From positions 186,001 through 250,000 of the forward strand of contig NZ_VDMN01000001.1 in assembly GCF_006335145.1 (NCBI RefSeq): a DNA stretch of 64,000 nt. The letters are read 5' to 3'. The stretch is from Aliirhizobium smilacinae. Lineage in GTDB: Bacteria > Pseudomonadota > Alphaproteobacteria > Rhizobiales > Rhizobiaceae. This document shows, one piece after another, positions 45,161 through 53,330 of this stretch; within the stretch, counting starts at the first letter, position 1, and the number at the start of each line of letters is the position of its first letter. The notes under the pieces were generated by a model. The model had not been told where the DNA came from, searched no databases, and saw only the letters and a program-made list of their open reading frames with translations. The position numbers were made by a program, and so were the translations under genes.

Positions 45161-45187
45161 CCGAATTTCGATTTTCAGGAGGACGCC

Positions 45188-46201
45188 ATGCCGACGACCA
45201 ATCCATTGACCGATCTGCTTGCTGAAAAAGGCGTCCTTCTGGCCGACGGTGCAACGGGTACCAACCTGTTTGCAGCGGGGCTCGAGGCCGGTGAGGCGCC
45301 GGAACTGTGGAATGAGGCGCATCCGGAGCGGATCACCAAGCTGCATCAGGATTTCGTCGATGCGGGCGCCGACATCATTCTGACAAACACATTCGGCGGC
45401 ACGCGCCATCGCCTGAAGCTGCATCACGCGCAGGATAGGGTATTCGATCTCAACAAGCGCGCGGCCGAGATCGCCAAGGCGGTGGCGGATAGCGCCGGCC
45501 GCAAGGTGATCGTCGCGGGTTCGGTCGGTCCCACCGGAGAGTTGCTCATCCCGCTCGGGGCGCTGTCCTATGAAAATGCCGTCGAGGCCTTTGTCGAGCA
45601 GATGGAAGGCTTGAAGGCCGGCGGCGTCGATGTCGCCTGGATCGAGACCATGTCGGCGGTGGACGAGATCCGTGCGGCCGCCGAGGCCGCAACCAAGGTC
45701 GGCCTGCCCTACACCTATACCGGATCCTTCGACACGGCCGGCAAGACGATGATGGGGCTCAATCCCAAGGATATTCATAGCGTTGCCGGTGACATCGGTT
45801 CCGGGCCGGAGGCGGTTGGCGCCAATTGCGGCGTCGGCGCATCCGACATCCTCTCCTCTCTGCTTGACATGACCGAGGCGGCGCCGGACGCGATCACCAT
45901 CGTCAAAGGCAATTGCGGCATTCCGGAATTCCGTGGCTCGGAGATCTATTATTCCGGCACGCCGCCGCTGATGGCGGAATATGCCCGGCTTGCCCGTGAC
46001 GCCGGCGCAAAAATCATCGGCGGGTGCTGCGGCACGTCGTGCGAACATCTGGCCGCCATGCGCGTCGCGCTCGACGATTATACACCGCGCCCTCGCCCGA
46101 CGATCGAGGAAATCGTCGACAAGATCGGTCCGCTCCGCAATAAGACCGCGAGTGAATCCGGTGGCGATTCCGGCCGGGAGCGCCGTCGTCGCCGGGGCTG
46201 A
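45188..46201 (+). CDS. bmt: betaine-homocysteine methyltransferase-like protein (homocysteine S-methyltransferase family)
   Basis: A 337-residue zinc-dependent methyltransferase. The zinc Cys is in GANCGVGASD and the CC pair is in GGCCGTSCEHL; the TIM barrel begins LLADGATGTNLF. Homologues in Sinorhizobium are described as betaine-homocysteine methyltransferase, converting glycine betaine + homocysteine to dimethylglycine + methionine. AGGAGGA lies before ATG 45188. It follows a betaine-type transporter and precedes a corrinoid methyltransfer cluster, supporting a methylated-amine substrate. Alternative: another methyl donor, such as S-methylmethionine. Confidence 0.87.
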   Translation: MPTTNPLTDLLAEKGVLLADGATGTNLFAAGLEAGEAPELWNEAHPERITKLHQDFVDAGADIILTNTFGGTRHRLKLHHAQDRVFDLNKRAAEIAKAVADSAGRKVIVAGSVGPTGELLIPLGALSYENAVEAFVEQMEGLKAGGVDVAWIETMSAVDEIRAAAEAATKVGLPYTYTGSFDTAGKTMMGLNPKDIHSVAGDIGSGPEAVGANCGVGASDILSSLLDMTEAAPDAITIVKGNCGIPEFRGSEIYYSGTPPLMAEYARLARDAGAKIIGGCCGTSCEHLAAMRVALDDYTPRPRPTIEEIVDKIGPLRNKTASESGGDSGRERRRRRG

Positions 46202-46220
46202 AGGCAACGGGGACAAGAGC

Positions 46221-46571
46221 ATGACCAGTGTATCGCCAATCGGAAGTCGCGAAACTGTCGCCGAAGGGCTGACCAGCCTTTCGGACGACAAGCAGAGCTG
46301 GCTGAAGCTGCTGATGGAAAATCCGGCGCAGGACGACCTGATCCTGGCCGGGGTTCACCTCTATCTCGATCAGGCATCCGAAGGGCGTTTCCTCAATACG
46401 CTGAAACTGCAGAAATGCGGCGAGTGGCTTGGCAATACAGCGCCGGACCGGCTGCAGATCCATCTGGCGGAAGCGGCAAAATCCAGCCAGCATCCCGCCT
46501 ATCAAGCCTTCAGGCAGGGCCTGACCCACTCCGGAGGCCTGGAGCGGGCCTATCCGAAGGCACCGGTCTGA
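46221..46571 (+). CDS. hypothetical protein (116 aa)
   Basis: A 116-residue soluble protein beginning MTSVSPIGSRETVAEGLTSLSDDKQSW. It is helical, with no recognised domain. The middle (LYLDQASEGRFLNTLKLQKCGEWL) and the C-terminus (HPAYQAFRQGLTHSGGLERAYPK) look conserved in type. It starts 20 bases after the methyltransferase stop and is on the same strand, so likely co-expressed. Function unknown. Confidence 0.6.
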   Translation: MTSVSPIGSRETVAEGLTSLSDDKQSWLKLLMENPAQDDLILAGVHLYLDQASEGRFLNTLKLQKCGEWLGNTAPDRLQIHLAEAAKSSQHPAYQAFRQGLTHSGGLERAYPKAPV

Positions 46572-46585
46572 AGAATGCTCTCCTT

Positions 46586-48619
46586 CTAGCGCTTTAGCGT
46601 CTCGGCAAGCCGGACCAGATCCATGAATACCGATCGATAACCGAACGGGTCTTCGCCGCGCGCCTTGCGGGCGATATCGAGGATCGAGCCATAAGAATAG
46701 GCGTCGAGCGCTCGTGTGCCGCGCAGCTTCTGGCCAAAGGCGGCAACGGCCGTTGCAAAACGGACATCCTGCGGAGCGGCACCGAAATCGCCCACTGCAT
46801 TTTCCGGCGTCACCGCCGTGGTGATCAGTTTGCTCGTGTCACCATCCGGTTGCTTGTAGCGAATCTTGACGAAGGCGAGTTCATCGGAAGCCGGTGCCGG
46901 CACGGGCTCCGATTGCGGCGTGGAATACCGCAGCGGATCATTGAGCACCGCCTCGCTGCCCTTCGGCGTCACTTCGTAGATCGCCGTCACCGAATGTCCG
47001 GAGCCGATATCGCCGGCATCGACGCGATCGTTGTTGAAATCCTCGCGCTTCAGGGCGCGAGTCTCGTAACCGATCAGCCGGTATTCGGCGATCTTTTGCG
47101 GATTGAACTCGACCTGGATTTTCACGTCCTTGGCGATCGGGAAAAGTGTCGAGCCCGCCTCCTCCACCAGCGCCTTTTGGGCTTCGGCAAGCGTGTCGAT
47201 ATAGGTGGCCGTACCGTTGCCGTTCTGGGTGAGGGTCTGCATCAGGCTGTCGTTGAGATTGCCCTGGCCGAAACCGAGTACTGAAAGATAGATACCATCT
47301 CGGCGGCGGTCTTCGATCAGGCGCTTGAGATCCTCGTCGCTCGATGCGCCTATATTAAAATCGCCGTCCGTCGCCAGCATGACGCGGTTGACGCCCCGAC
47401 TGATGAAAGCCCGGCGCGCCAGACTATAGGCTGCCTCGATCCCCTGTGCGCCGGCGGTCGAGCCACCCGGCTGCAGCGTATCGATGGCGTTCAGGATTTT
47501 CTCACGCTCGCTGGCAGACGTAGGCTCGAGCACGGTGCCGGCAGAACCGGCATAGGTGACGATCGATACCTTGTCTTCCGGCCTCAGCTTGCCGACCAGA
47601 AGGCGGAAAGCGCCTTTCAGAAGCGGCAGCTTGTCGGGTGCATTCATCGAACCGGAGACATCGATCAGGAAGACCAGATTGGCGGGTGGGGCCGCGGATG
47701 GCGCCATATCATAACCCTTGATCGCGACGCTCATCAGCTGTGTACCGGCATTCCAGGGCGTCGGCGTGACGGTAACGGTGGTGCGGAACGGTGTGTCCGC
47801 CGATTGCGGACGTGGCCAGTCGTAAGGGAAATAGTTGACCATTTCCTCGACGCGAATGCTGTCGGGATCGGGAAGCCGCCCCTGCATCAATGCGCGACGG
47901 ACAACGGAGTAGGATGCCGTATCGACATCGACGGAGAGGGTCGATACCGGATCGGTGACGACGCTTCTGACGGGATTGGGGTCGGCATTGGCGAAACGAT
48001 CGCGGCCCTGTTCCTGCTTCGGCGGAACGGCATCAAAGGTTGCAGTGTTGCCATAACGCATGTCCGCCTGAGGGGCGGCTCGAGAAGCCATAGGCGCCGC
48101 AGGCGATGGAGATACGGGCTCGACCATGGGGGCTGGCGATGGCTTGGCCAATTGCAGCGTCGATCGTTTTGCAGCTCCGCCGGATGCCTGCTCCTTGTTC
48201 AGCAATCTCGCGGTTTCACCTGCATTGAAATCACTTTGCCGTTCGACCTGTGGTCCGACATCTCCCTTTTGCGCCTGCTGCATCGGCGCCTCTGCTGGAG
48301 GTGGAACTGAGATCTCGGTCGCCACCGGTAGACTGCCACGCTTCAGTTCGAAGGTGAGATAGGCGGCGGATGGGACGAGCAGAAGCGCGGCAAGTGCCGA
48401 GCCTGCAAGATAGTGATGCCGGGTAATCATGTTGTTGCTCCAGATCCGGTTGAGGATGGAGCTTTGACGGTGCCACCAGGTTTTTCCTTGGGTATGTGTC
48501 GCGTTTTTTTCATCCGTATCGAAAGCCTGCATGGCGGCGGCAAGCGCACGGGCGCGCGCTGCTTCCGATGGCGCGGGAGCCGGCGGACTGTTGCGCAATC
48601 TGTCGAATTCGTCGGTCAT
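46586..48619 (-). CDS. von Willebrand type A domain protein (YfbK-like) with N-terminal cytoplasmic segment
   Basis: A 677-residue protein. About 68 cytoplasmic residues are followed by one membrane span (LAGSALAALLLVPSAAYLTF) and a Pro/Ala-rich linker. A YfbK-type N-terminal vWF region (TLSVDVDTASYSVVRRALMQG) precedes a VWA domain with MIDAS motif DVSGSMN and a C-terminal DUF3520-like part. It should face the periplasm. It starts 3 bases after the ECF sigma factor stop. The cytoplasmic N-terminus in this position suggests an anti-sigma role (inference). ATG 48619 is chosen because GGAGG precedes it. Confidence 0.88.
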   Translation of the reverse strand: MTDEFDRLRNSPPAPAPSEAARARALAAAMQAFDTDEKNATHTQGKTWWHRQSSILNRIWSNNMITRHHYLAGSALAALLLVPSAAYLTFELKRGSLPVATEISVPPPAEAPMQQAQKGDVGPQVERQSDFNAGETARLLNKEQASGGAAKRSTLQLAKPSPAPMVEPVSPSPAAPMASRAAPQADMRYGNTATFDAVPPKQEQGRDRFANADPNPVRSVVTDPVSTLSVDVDTASYSVVRRALMQGRLPDPDSIRVEEMVNYFPYDWPRPQSADTPFRTTVTVTPTPWNAGTQLMSVAIKGYDMAPSAAPPANLVFLIDVSGSMNAPDKLPLLKGAFRLLVGKLRPEDKVSIVTYAGSAGTVLEPTSASEREKILNAIDTLQPGGSTAGAQGIEAAYSLARRAFISRGVNRVMLATDGDFNIGASSDEDLKRLIEDRRRDGIYLSVLGFGQGNLNDSLMQTLTQNGNGTATYIDTLAEAQKALVEEAGSTLFPIAKDVKIQVEFNPQKIAEYRLIGYETRALKREDFNNDRVDAGDIGSGHSVTAIYEVTPKGSEAVLNDPLRYSTPQSEPVPAPASDELAFVKIRYKQPDGDTSKLITTAVTPENAVGDFGAAPQDVRFATAVAAFGQKLRGTRALDAYSYGSILDIARKARGEDPFGYRSVFMDLVRLAETLKR

Positions 48620-48621
48620 GG

Positions 48622-49149
48622 TCAGACTGCCTCCCTGTTCAAAAGGTCTTTCAATCGCTTGCGGGCCTCGTGCAGGTGCCAGGAGACGGTCTTTTCGGAA
48701 CAACCGAGCACATCCGCCGCTGCCGCATGGCTGAGCCTTTCGGCATAAACGAGCAGGACCGCATCGCGCTGCTTTTCCGGCAAGGTGCGAACAGCCGTCC
48801 AGAGAGTGTCATCTCCGCCATCATCGCGTTCACAAGACGCCGCGGCATAAAGCGGATCTTTTGCGAGCCGTTGCTCGTCGCGGCTGCGGCGGGCGGTCCG
48901 GCGCTGGTGATCCCGGACAGCATTGAGCGTCAATGTGTAGAGCCAGGTGCGAAAGGTTGAAGCGCCGCGGAAGCCACGGATGGCCCTGCCCAGCCGGAGG
49001 CAGACATCCTGGGTGATGTCTTCCGCATCATTTGCGGTACCGCACCACCGCCAGGCGACCGCATGGATGAAATCGTAATGCGTTTCGATCAGTGTCGAGA
49101 ACGCATCCCGGTCACCTTCGCACGCTTTCTGGAAGATCTCGGCGTTCAA
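48622..49149 (-). CDS. ECF-type RNA polymerase sigma factor
   Basis: A 175-residue sigma factor with region 2 (DAEDITQDVCLRLGRAIRGFRGASTFRTWLYTLTLNAVRDHQRR) and region 4 (LPEKQRDAVLLVYAERLSHAAAADVLGCSEKTVSWHLHEARKRLK). There is no region 1 or 3. The start is taken as TTG 49149, with a weak ribosome site; a different start is possible. It is followed directly by the VWA membrane protein, the usual position of an anti-sigma factor. Confidence 0.9.
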   Translation of the reverse strand: MNAEIFQKACEGDRDAFSTLIETHYDFIHAVAWRWCGTANDAEDITQDVCLRLGRAIRGFRGASTFRTWLYTLTLNAVRDHQRRTARRSRDEQRLAKDPLYAAASCERDDGGDDTLWTAVRTLPEKQRDAVLLVYAERLSHAAAADVLGCSEKTVSWHLHEARKRLKDLLNREAV

Positions 49150-49259
49150 GCTCGTCGCGTCCGCTTCTCTGTCATTTCAAGCTTAGACGCTGGATGCGAG
49201 AAAATCCTTGGGTGACCGGTGAAAAAATCTGCGATGTGCCTCTGTCGAGATAAAGCAAC

Positions 49260-49287
49260 GGCCGACCCCTATCATCAGGGGCCGGCC
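49260..49287 (-). terminator. terminator-like hairpin
   Basis: GGCCGACCCCT / AGGGGCCGGCC with a 6-base loop (one internal mismatch). On the minus strand it is followed by TTGCTTTAT. It lies downstream of the 124-residue gene at 49332-49706 and before the sigma factor gene. Confidence 0.55.
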
Positions 49288-49331
49288 GATATCTGGCAGG
49301 TCGCCACATTTGCAATGGTCAGTGAGCCCGA

Positions 49332-49706
49332 TCAGGCTGGAACGGCGGGCTCTCGCACGTCGTCGAGCAGGAAATAGGCGACGACGTATTTTGTCGTGTA
49401 TTTGACGCCGCTGTCGGAGACGCCCTCCACAGATCCGCCATCGGCCGGATGCCAGGTGTGATAATGCGGATTGTTGGTAATCAACGTGATCGCCTTGCCG
49501 GAAAACCGTCCATCCAGCCGGTAACGGGTCTCGGCCAGCGGCCAGATCCGCTCGAAATCCTGCTGTGACAAGCGAACTTTCAGTGCCGACCGGTGGATCG
49601 CTTCGACCTCCAGGCCATCCTCGTCCACCGAGGCTGGGGCCTCCAGCACGACTTCCTCGGCGTCGTTCAGTACGTAGTCATATTCGTCAGGCCACATACG
49701 TTTCAT
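49332..49706 (-). CDS. hypothetical protein (124 aa)
   Basis: A 124-residue acidic protein starting MKRMWPDEYDYVLNDAEEVVLEAP, with a beta-rich middle (ALKVRLSQQDFERIWPLAETRYRLDGRFSGKAITLITNN) and a possible ligand-binding HYHTWHP. No signal peptide and no family recognised. Its neighbours are the sigma factor and the Fe-S protein genes, all on the minus strand but with gaps, so a common operon is not clear. Confidence 0.55.
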   Translation of the reverse strand: MKRMWPDEYDYVLNDAEEVVLEAPASVDEDGLEVEAIHRSALKVRLSQQDFERIWPLAETRYRLDGRFSGKAITLITNNPHYHTWHPADGGSVEGVSDSGVKYTTKYVVAYFLLDDVREPAVPA

Positions 49707-49794
49707 TCAGTCACTCCTCCCAGATGGCTTTATATGTCAGGCCTCATAAATGTAGCGCGTCAATTCGCAGACGCAATGTCCATTGTGACGCGTC

Positions 49795-50490
49795 TCACTT
49801 CAGGGCCTGCATGTGGAATTTCAGCTGGTCCGGCGGGTAGCGGTATGCGGCGCCGATCGGACAGGCATTGCGTGCGAGGCAGCCGGAGATCATGCAACGG
49901 CTCTGCCCTTCTTCCGTGACCAGATGGCTTTGACAGGCGCAAACGGCAAAGTCAGCAGGATCAGGGCGGATGGCTGAGACGGGACAGGTCGTCAGGCACG
50001 GTTTCGTGTGGCAATGGTCACAGGCATGTCTCCCAACGGTGACAGCATCAGCCATATCGTCCCGTCCAATCTGCTCCGCGAAGCCGATCGCGCCGCGATA
50101 ACCGTGCCAGAGGCCGTATTCGGGATGGATGAGGATACCGAGCGGCGAGGGTTTCAACCCTTCCGCGCGCATCGCCCATTGCTGAAATGGCTGCCATGGA
50201 GGATCGGAGGGGAAATAGGCGGTGCCGCCAAGTGTTTGCGCCAGCGGGTAAATGATCTCCTTCGACCATGTGTCGAGTGGATCGGGGCCATCATAGGTCT
50301 GCTTCCATCGAGAAAAGGCCGGCCAGATCGAGCCACCGACATTGCCGATCAAGACCACCGAGGCGGCGTGACTGCCACTCGCCAGCATAGGCCCCTCGCC
50401 CGCTGCAAAATCCACCGTGCCGCGGACCAGGATACAGCTCGAGTTCAGGGCGGCTTCGATCTCGCGACGGATAGGGTGGGTGCCGCTCAT
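49795..50490 (-). CDS. iron-sulfur (ferredoxin-like) protein beside mttB
   Basis: A 231-residue protein. The N-terminal about 160 residues are of unknown fold (RGTVDFAAGEGPMLASG...WPAFSRWKQTYDGPDPLDTWSKEII). A Cys-rich C-terminus follows: CDHCHTKPCLTTCP, then CAC and CMISGCLARNACPIG, room for two [4Fe-4S] clusters. It resembles QueG-type Fe-S domains loosely. ATG 50490 lies 4 bases after a stop codon in the mttB frame. Its position after mttB suggests electron delivery for corrinoid activation or demethylation (inference). Confidence 0.78.
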   Translation of the reverse strand: MSGTHPIRREIEAALNSSCILVRGTVDFAAGEGPMLASGSHAASVVLIGNVGGSIWPAFSRWKQTYDGPDPLDTWSKEIIYPLAQTLGGTAYFPSDPPWQPFQQWAMRAEGLKPSPLGILIHPEYGLWHGYRGAIGFAEQIGRDDMADAVTVGRHACDHCHTKPCLTTCPVSAIRPDPADFAVCACQSHLVTEEGQSRCMISGCLARNACPIGAAYRYPPDQLKFHMQALK

Positions 50491-50494
50491 GGTT

Positions 50495-50599
50495 TCAGCG
50501 CGGCCCCTTGTATTCGTAATGTGGTCGCCAGACGCTGCCCTGAATGAAATCAGCGACCTGTCTCGCACCGCCTTGCTCCCTGGCGGCCTCGGGCTCTCT
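50495..50599 (-). other. in-frame continuation of mttB beyond its TGA
   Basis: After the mttB stop (TGA 50602-50600) the same frame stays open for 34 codons to TGA 50497-50495 and ends 4 bases before the next gene. The translated stretch contains protein-like VADFIQGSVWRPHYEY. No start codon exists within it. It could be a stop-codon readthrough tail, a recently truncated C-terminus, a sequencing error, or chance. Confidence 0.35.
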
Positions 50600-52171
50600 T
50601 CAGGTGAAGGCGTCGGGCATCGAATCCTTGCGACCCTTGATGAAGGCAAGCAAGGCCTCGTCGATCGCCGGATCAAGCGGCGGGGCTTCATACCTGTCGA
50701 GCCATGAGCGGCACAGCGCGTTGGCGCGGTCTTCGATGCGCTTGGCTCCTTCGATTTCCCACTGTTCGAAGGAATTGTTGTCGGCAAGCGCCGAGCGATA
50801 AAAGGCCGTCTGGAAATGCGCCTGGGTGTGGGCGCAACCGAGATAATGGCTACCCGGGCCAACCTCACGGATAGCATCGAGCGCCTGCCCCTCGGCCGAC
50901 AGGTCGATGCCTTCGGCCATCTTCTGCATCATGCCGAGCTGATCCTGGTCGATCATGAATTTCTCGTAGGACGAGACAAGGCCGCCTTCGAGCCAGCCGG
51001 CTGCATGCAGCACGAAATTCGTGCCCGCCAGAAGCGTCATGTTCAGCGTATTGGCCGATTCGTGCGCCGCCTGTGCATCCGGGACCTTGGAGGCACAAAG
51101 CGAGCCGCCGGTGCGAAACGGCAGGCCGAGACGACGGGCGAGCTGGGCGGCTCCATAGGATACCAGTGAGGGTTCCGGCGTGCCGAAGGTCGGCGCTCCC
51201 GACTGCATCGAGATGGAGGCAGCAAAGGTTCCGAACAGAACGGGCGAGCCGGGGCGAATCAGCTGGGTGGTTGCGGCACCGGCCAAAACTTCGGCCAATA
51301 TCTGCGTCAGCGTGCCAGCGACCGTGACCGGGCTCATGGCGCCCGACAGGATGAAGGGCGAGACGACCGAAGCCTGATTATGCCGCGCATAGACTTTCAG
51401 CGCGCCGAGCATGGTGCCGTCGAAGACCATCGGCGAGTTGGCGTTGATGAGGTTGAGCGTGACGCAGTTGTTCTCGACGAATTCATCACCGAAAACGAGC
51501 TTTGCCATGGCTATCGTGTCTTCGGCGCGTTCCGGCGCGGTGACCGAGCCCATGAACGGCTTGTCGGAATATTTGATATGGCTGTAGATCATATCAAGAT
51601 GGCGCTTGTTGACCGGAACATCCACCGGCTCGCAGACCGTGCCGCCGGACGAATGCATCGAGGGTGCAAGGTAGGAAAGTTTTACGAAGTTGCGGAAATC
51701 CTCGATCGTCGCGTAGCGGCGATTGCCTTCAAGATCGCGGACGAAGGGCGGGCCGTAGACGGGAGCGAAGACCGTGGCCTTGCCGCCGATATGCACACTG
51801 CGTTCCGGATTGCGGGCGTGCCAGGTGAATTCCTTCGGCGCGGTTTTCAACAGTTCTCGGCAAAGGCCTTTGGGGAAATGCACGCGGCTGCCGCGGACAT
51901 CGGCGCCGGCCTTGGCCCATAGTTGCAGCGCTTCCTCATCGTCGCGGAACTCGATGCCGATCTCCTCCAGGATTGTATCGGCGTTACGCTCGATCAGTTC
52001 CAGACCTTCTTCGTCGAGAGCCTCGTAGGTTCCGATCTTGCGGGTGATATAGGGCAAGGATGCGCCGGGGCCTCCACCGGTGCGCGCCGCACGCCTGCCG
52101 GCTGCACCGCGTTCGCCGCGGCCGCGCCGTCCGGAACCGCCTGCGTCCGTCTGCTGGCTGATGTCGTCCAT
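50600..52171 (-). CDS. MttB-family corrinoid methyltransferase (non-pyrrolysine, betaine-type)
   Basis: A 523-residue TIM-barrel methyltransferase of the trimethylamine methyltransferase (MttB) superfamily, with no in-frame amber codon, so it belongs to the non-pyrrolysine branch that includes glycine betaine:corrinoid methyltransferase MtgB. The first 35 residues are a Gly/Arg-rich low-complexity leader (GRRGRGERGAAGRRAARTGGG). Motifs GGTVCEPVDVP, YSHIKYSDKPFMGSVT and LHAAGWLEGGLVSSYEKF are family-typical. Start ATG 52171 follows GTGAGGA. It is divergent from the corrinoid protein gene, and substrate is probably a quaternary amine. Confidence 0.9.
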   Translation of the reverse strand: MDDISQQTDAGGSGRRGRGERGAAGRRAARTGGGPGASLPYITRKIGTYEALDEEGLELIERNADTILEEIGIEFRDDEEALQLWAKAGADVRGSRVHFPKGLCRELLKTAPKEFTWHARNPERSVHIGGKATVFAPVYGPPFVRDLEGNRRYATIEDFRNFVKLSYLAPSMHSSGGTVCEPVDVPVNKRHLDMIYSHIKYSDKPFMGSVTAPERAEDTIAMAKLVFGDEFVENNCVTLNLINANSPMVFDGTMLGALKVYARHNQASVVSPFILSGAMSPVTVAGTLTQILAEVLAGAATTQLIRPGSPVLFGTFAASISMQSGAPTFGTPEPSLVSYGAAQLARRLGLPFRTGGSLCASKVPDAQAAHESANTLNMTLLAGTNFVLHAAGWLEGGLVSSYEKFMIDQDQLGMMQKMAEGIDLSAEGQALDAIREVGPGSHYLGCAHTQAHFQTAFYRSALADNNSFEQWEIEGAKRIEDRANALCRSWLDRYEAPPLDPAIDEALLAFIKGRKDSMPDAFT

Positions 52172-52413
52172 GATCGTCCTCACCTTGCGTCACTTTGTCT
52201 TTTGATGCGCCATGCTATGCCTCCAGACAAGTCCTCTTCTGCCTTCCTGCGCCACGCACTTGTGCGAGACAGACATTCTCTTCTGTCGCGACAGGTGTCG
52301 CTTTCCGACGTGCAACGTCGCTTACGAAAGAAATTGCGAAACAAAATGAGGCTAGACATAGTTGCGGGTGTAACGCGATCCGGAACATCGCCTCAAATCA
52401 GGGAAGAGAATTC
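52172..52413. promoter_or_regulatory. divergent promoter between mttB and corrinoid protein genes
   Basis: 242 bases without a gene. A perfect 12-bp palindrome CTGTCGCGACAG (52283-52294) is followed by GTCG-CTTTC-CGAC (52297-52309) and ACGTCGC. The TGTCG/CGACA halves could bind the GlxA/AraC regulator encoded at 59109 or another regulator; no direct evidence. Confidence 0.5.
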
Positions 52414-53115
52414 ATGTCAGACGACGACATCATTCTTTCGGAGCTCTCCGACGAAGAACTTGTTCAGCAGATGCATGACGATCTCTATGACGGCCTCAAG
52501 GAGGAGATCGAGGAAGCGACGAATATCCTGCTCGAGCGCGGCTGGACGCCCTATGACGTCCTGACCAAGGCGCTTGTCGAGGGCATGCGCATCGTCGGCA
52601 TCGATTTCCGCGACGGCATTCTCTTCGTGCCGGAGGTGCTTTTGTCTGCCAATGCAATGAAGGCGGGGATGTTCATCCTGCGGCCGCTTCTTGCCGAAAC
52701 CGGTGCGCCAAAGCTCGGCAAGGTGGTGATCGGCACTGTAAAAGGCGACATTCACGACATCGGCAAAAATCTCGTCGGCATGATGATGGAAGGTGCCGGC
52801 TTCGACGTCGTCGATCTCGGGATCAACAATCCGGTCGAGAACTATCTCGACGCGATCGAACGCGAAAAGCCGGATATTCTCGGCATGTCGGCGCTTTTGA
52901 CCACGACCATGCCTTATATGAAGGTCGTGATCGACACTTTGAAGGAAAAGGGCATTCGCGACGATTATGTCGTGCTGGTGGGCGGAGCGCCGCTGAACGA
53001 GGAATTTGGCAAGGCTGTCGGTGCCGACGCCTATTGCCGAGACGCGGCGATTGCGGTGGAGACCGCCAAGGATTTTCTCTCTCGCCGGCACAACAGTCTC
53101 GGCGCGGTCGGCTGA
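52414..53115 (+). CDS. corrinoid (B12-binding) methyl-carrier protein
   Basis: A 233-residue corrinoid protein of the MtbC/MtgC/MttC type. An N-terminal helical cap (residues 1-95) precedes the B12-binding Rossmann domain with GDIHDIGKN (axial His114 in DxHxxG), MEGAGFDVVDLG and VLVGGAPLNEEFGKAVGADAY. It accepts a methyl group from the MttB-type enzyme and donates it to the pterin methyltransferase. Start ATG 52414. First gene of the plus-strand arm. Confidence 0.95.
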   Translation: MSDDDIILSELSDEELVQQMHDDLYDGLKEEIEEATNILLERGWTPYDVLTKALVEGMRIVGIDFRDGILFVPEVLLSANAMKAGMFILRPLLAETGAPKLGKVVIGTVKGDIHDIGKNLVGMMMEGAGFDVVDLGINNPVENYLDAIEREKPDILGMSALLTTTMPYMKVVIDTLKEKGIRDDYVVLVGGAPLNEEFGKAVGADAYCRDAAIAVETAKDFLSRRHNSLGAVG

Positions 53116-53120
53116 AGGTT

Positions 53121-53148
53121 TGCCGCCGTGCCCGTGGACACGGCGGCA
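53121..53148. terminator. hairpin after corrinoid protein gene
   Basis: TGCCGCCGTG-CCCGTGGA-CACGGCGGCA, a 10-bp perfect stem 6 bases after the corrinoid gene stop and next to the convergent small lipoprotein gene end. No T-tract, so it may protect mRNA rather than terminate strongly. Confidence 0.55.
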
Positions 53149-53154
53149 CCGAAC

Positions 53155-53316
53155 TTATCGAGCCGCGGCGCGGTCTACACGACGGCCGGCGTCCTGCGTG
53201 GCATTCACGGTATTTGCCGTATCCTGGCCCATTCCGCGGATGGTGTTGCCGCAGGAGGTGAGCGAAATCGTGGTCGCGAAGAGTGCGGCGATAACTGTAA
53301 CTGTCTTGGCCGTCAT
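53155..53316 (-). CDS. entericidin A/B-family small lipoprotein
   Basis: A 53-residue lipoprotein found by reading the minus strand: MTAKTVTVIAALFATTISLTSC with lipobox LTSC (Cys22). It then has GNTIRGMGQDTANTV and a DAGRRVDRAA tail, the entericidin pattern. GGAG precedes ATG 53316 by about 10 bases. It lies antisense between the corrinoid protein gene and the DUF1638 gene, in a position easily missed. Entericidins are small envelope lipoproteins of uncertain role in alphaproteobacteria; it is probably unrelated to methyl transfer. Confidence 0.85.
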   Translation of the reverse strand: MTAKTVTVIAALFATTISLTSCGNTIRGMGQDTANTVNATQDAGRRVDRAAAR

Positions 53317-53330
53317 GGTGGAATACTCCG

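Noticed and set aside
50600..52171. Pyrrolysine (amber) readthrough in the MttB homologue
   Set aside because: The frame has no internal TAG; it belongs to the non-pyrrolysine branch.
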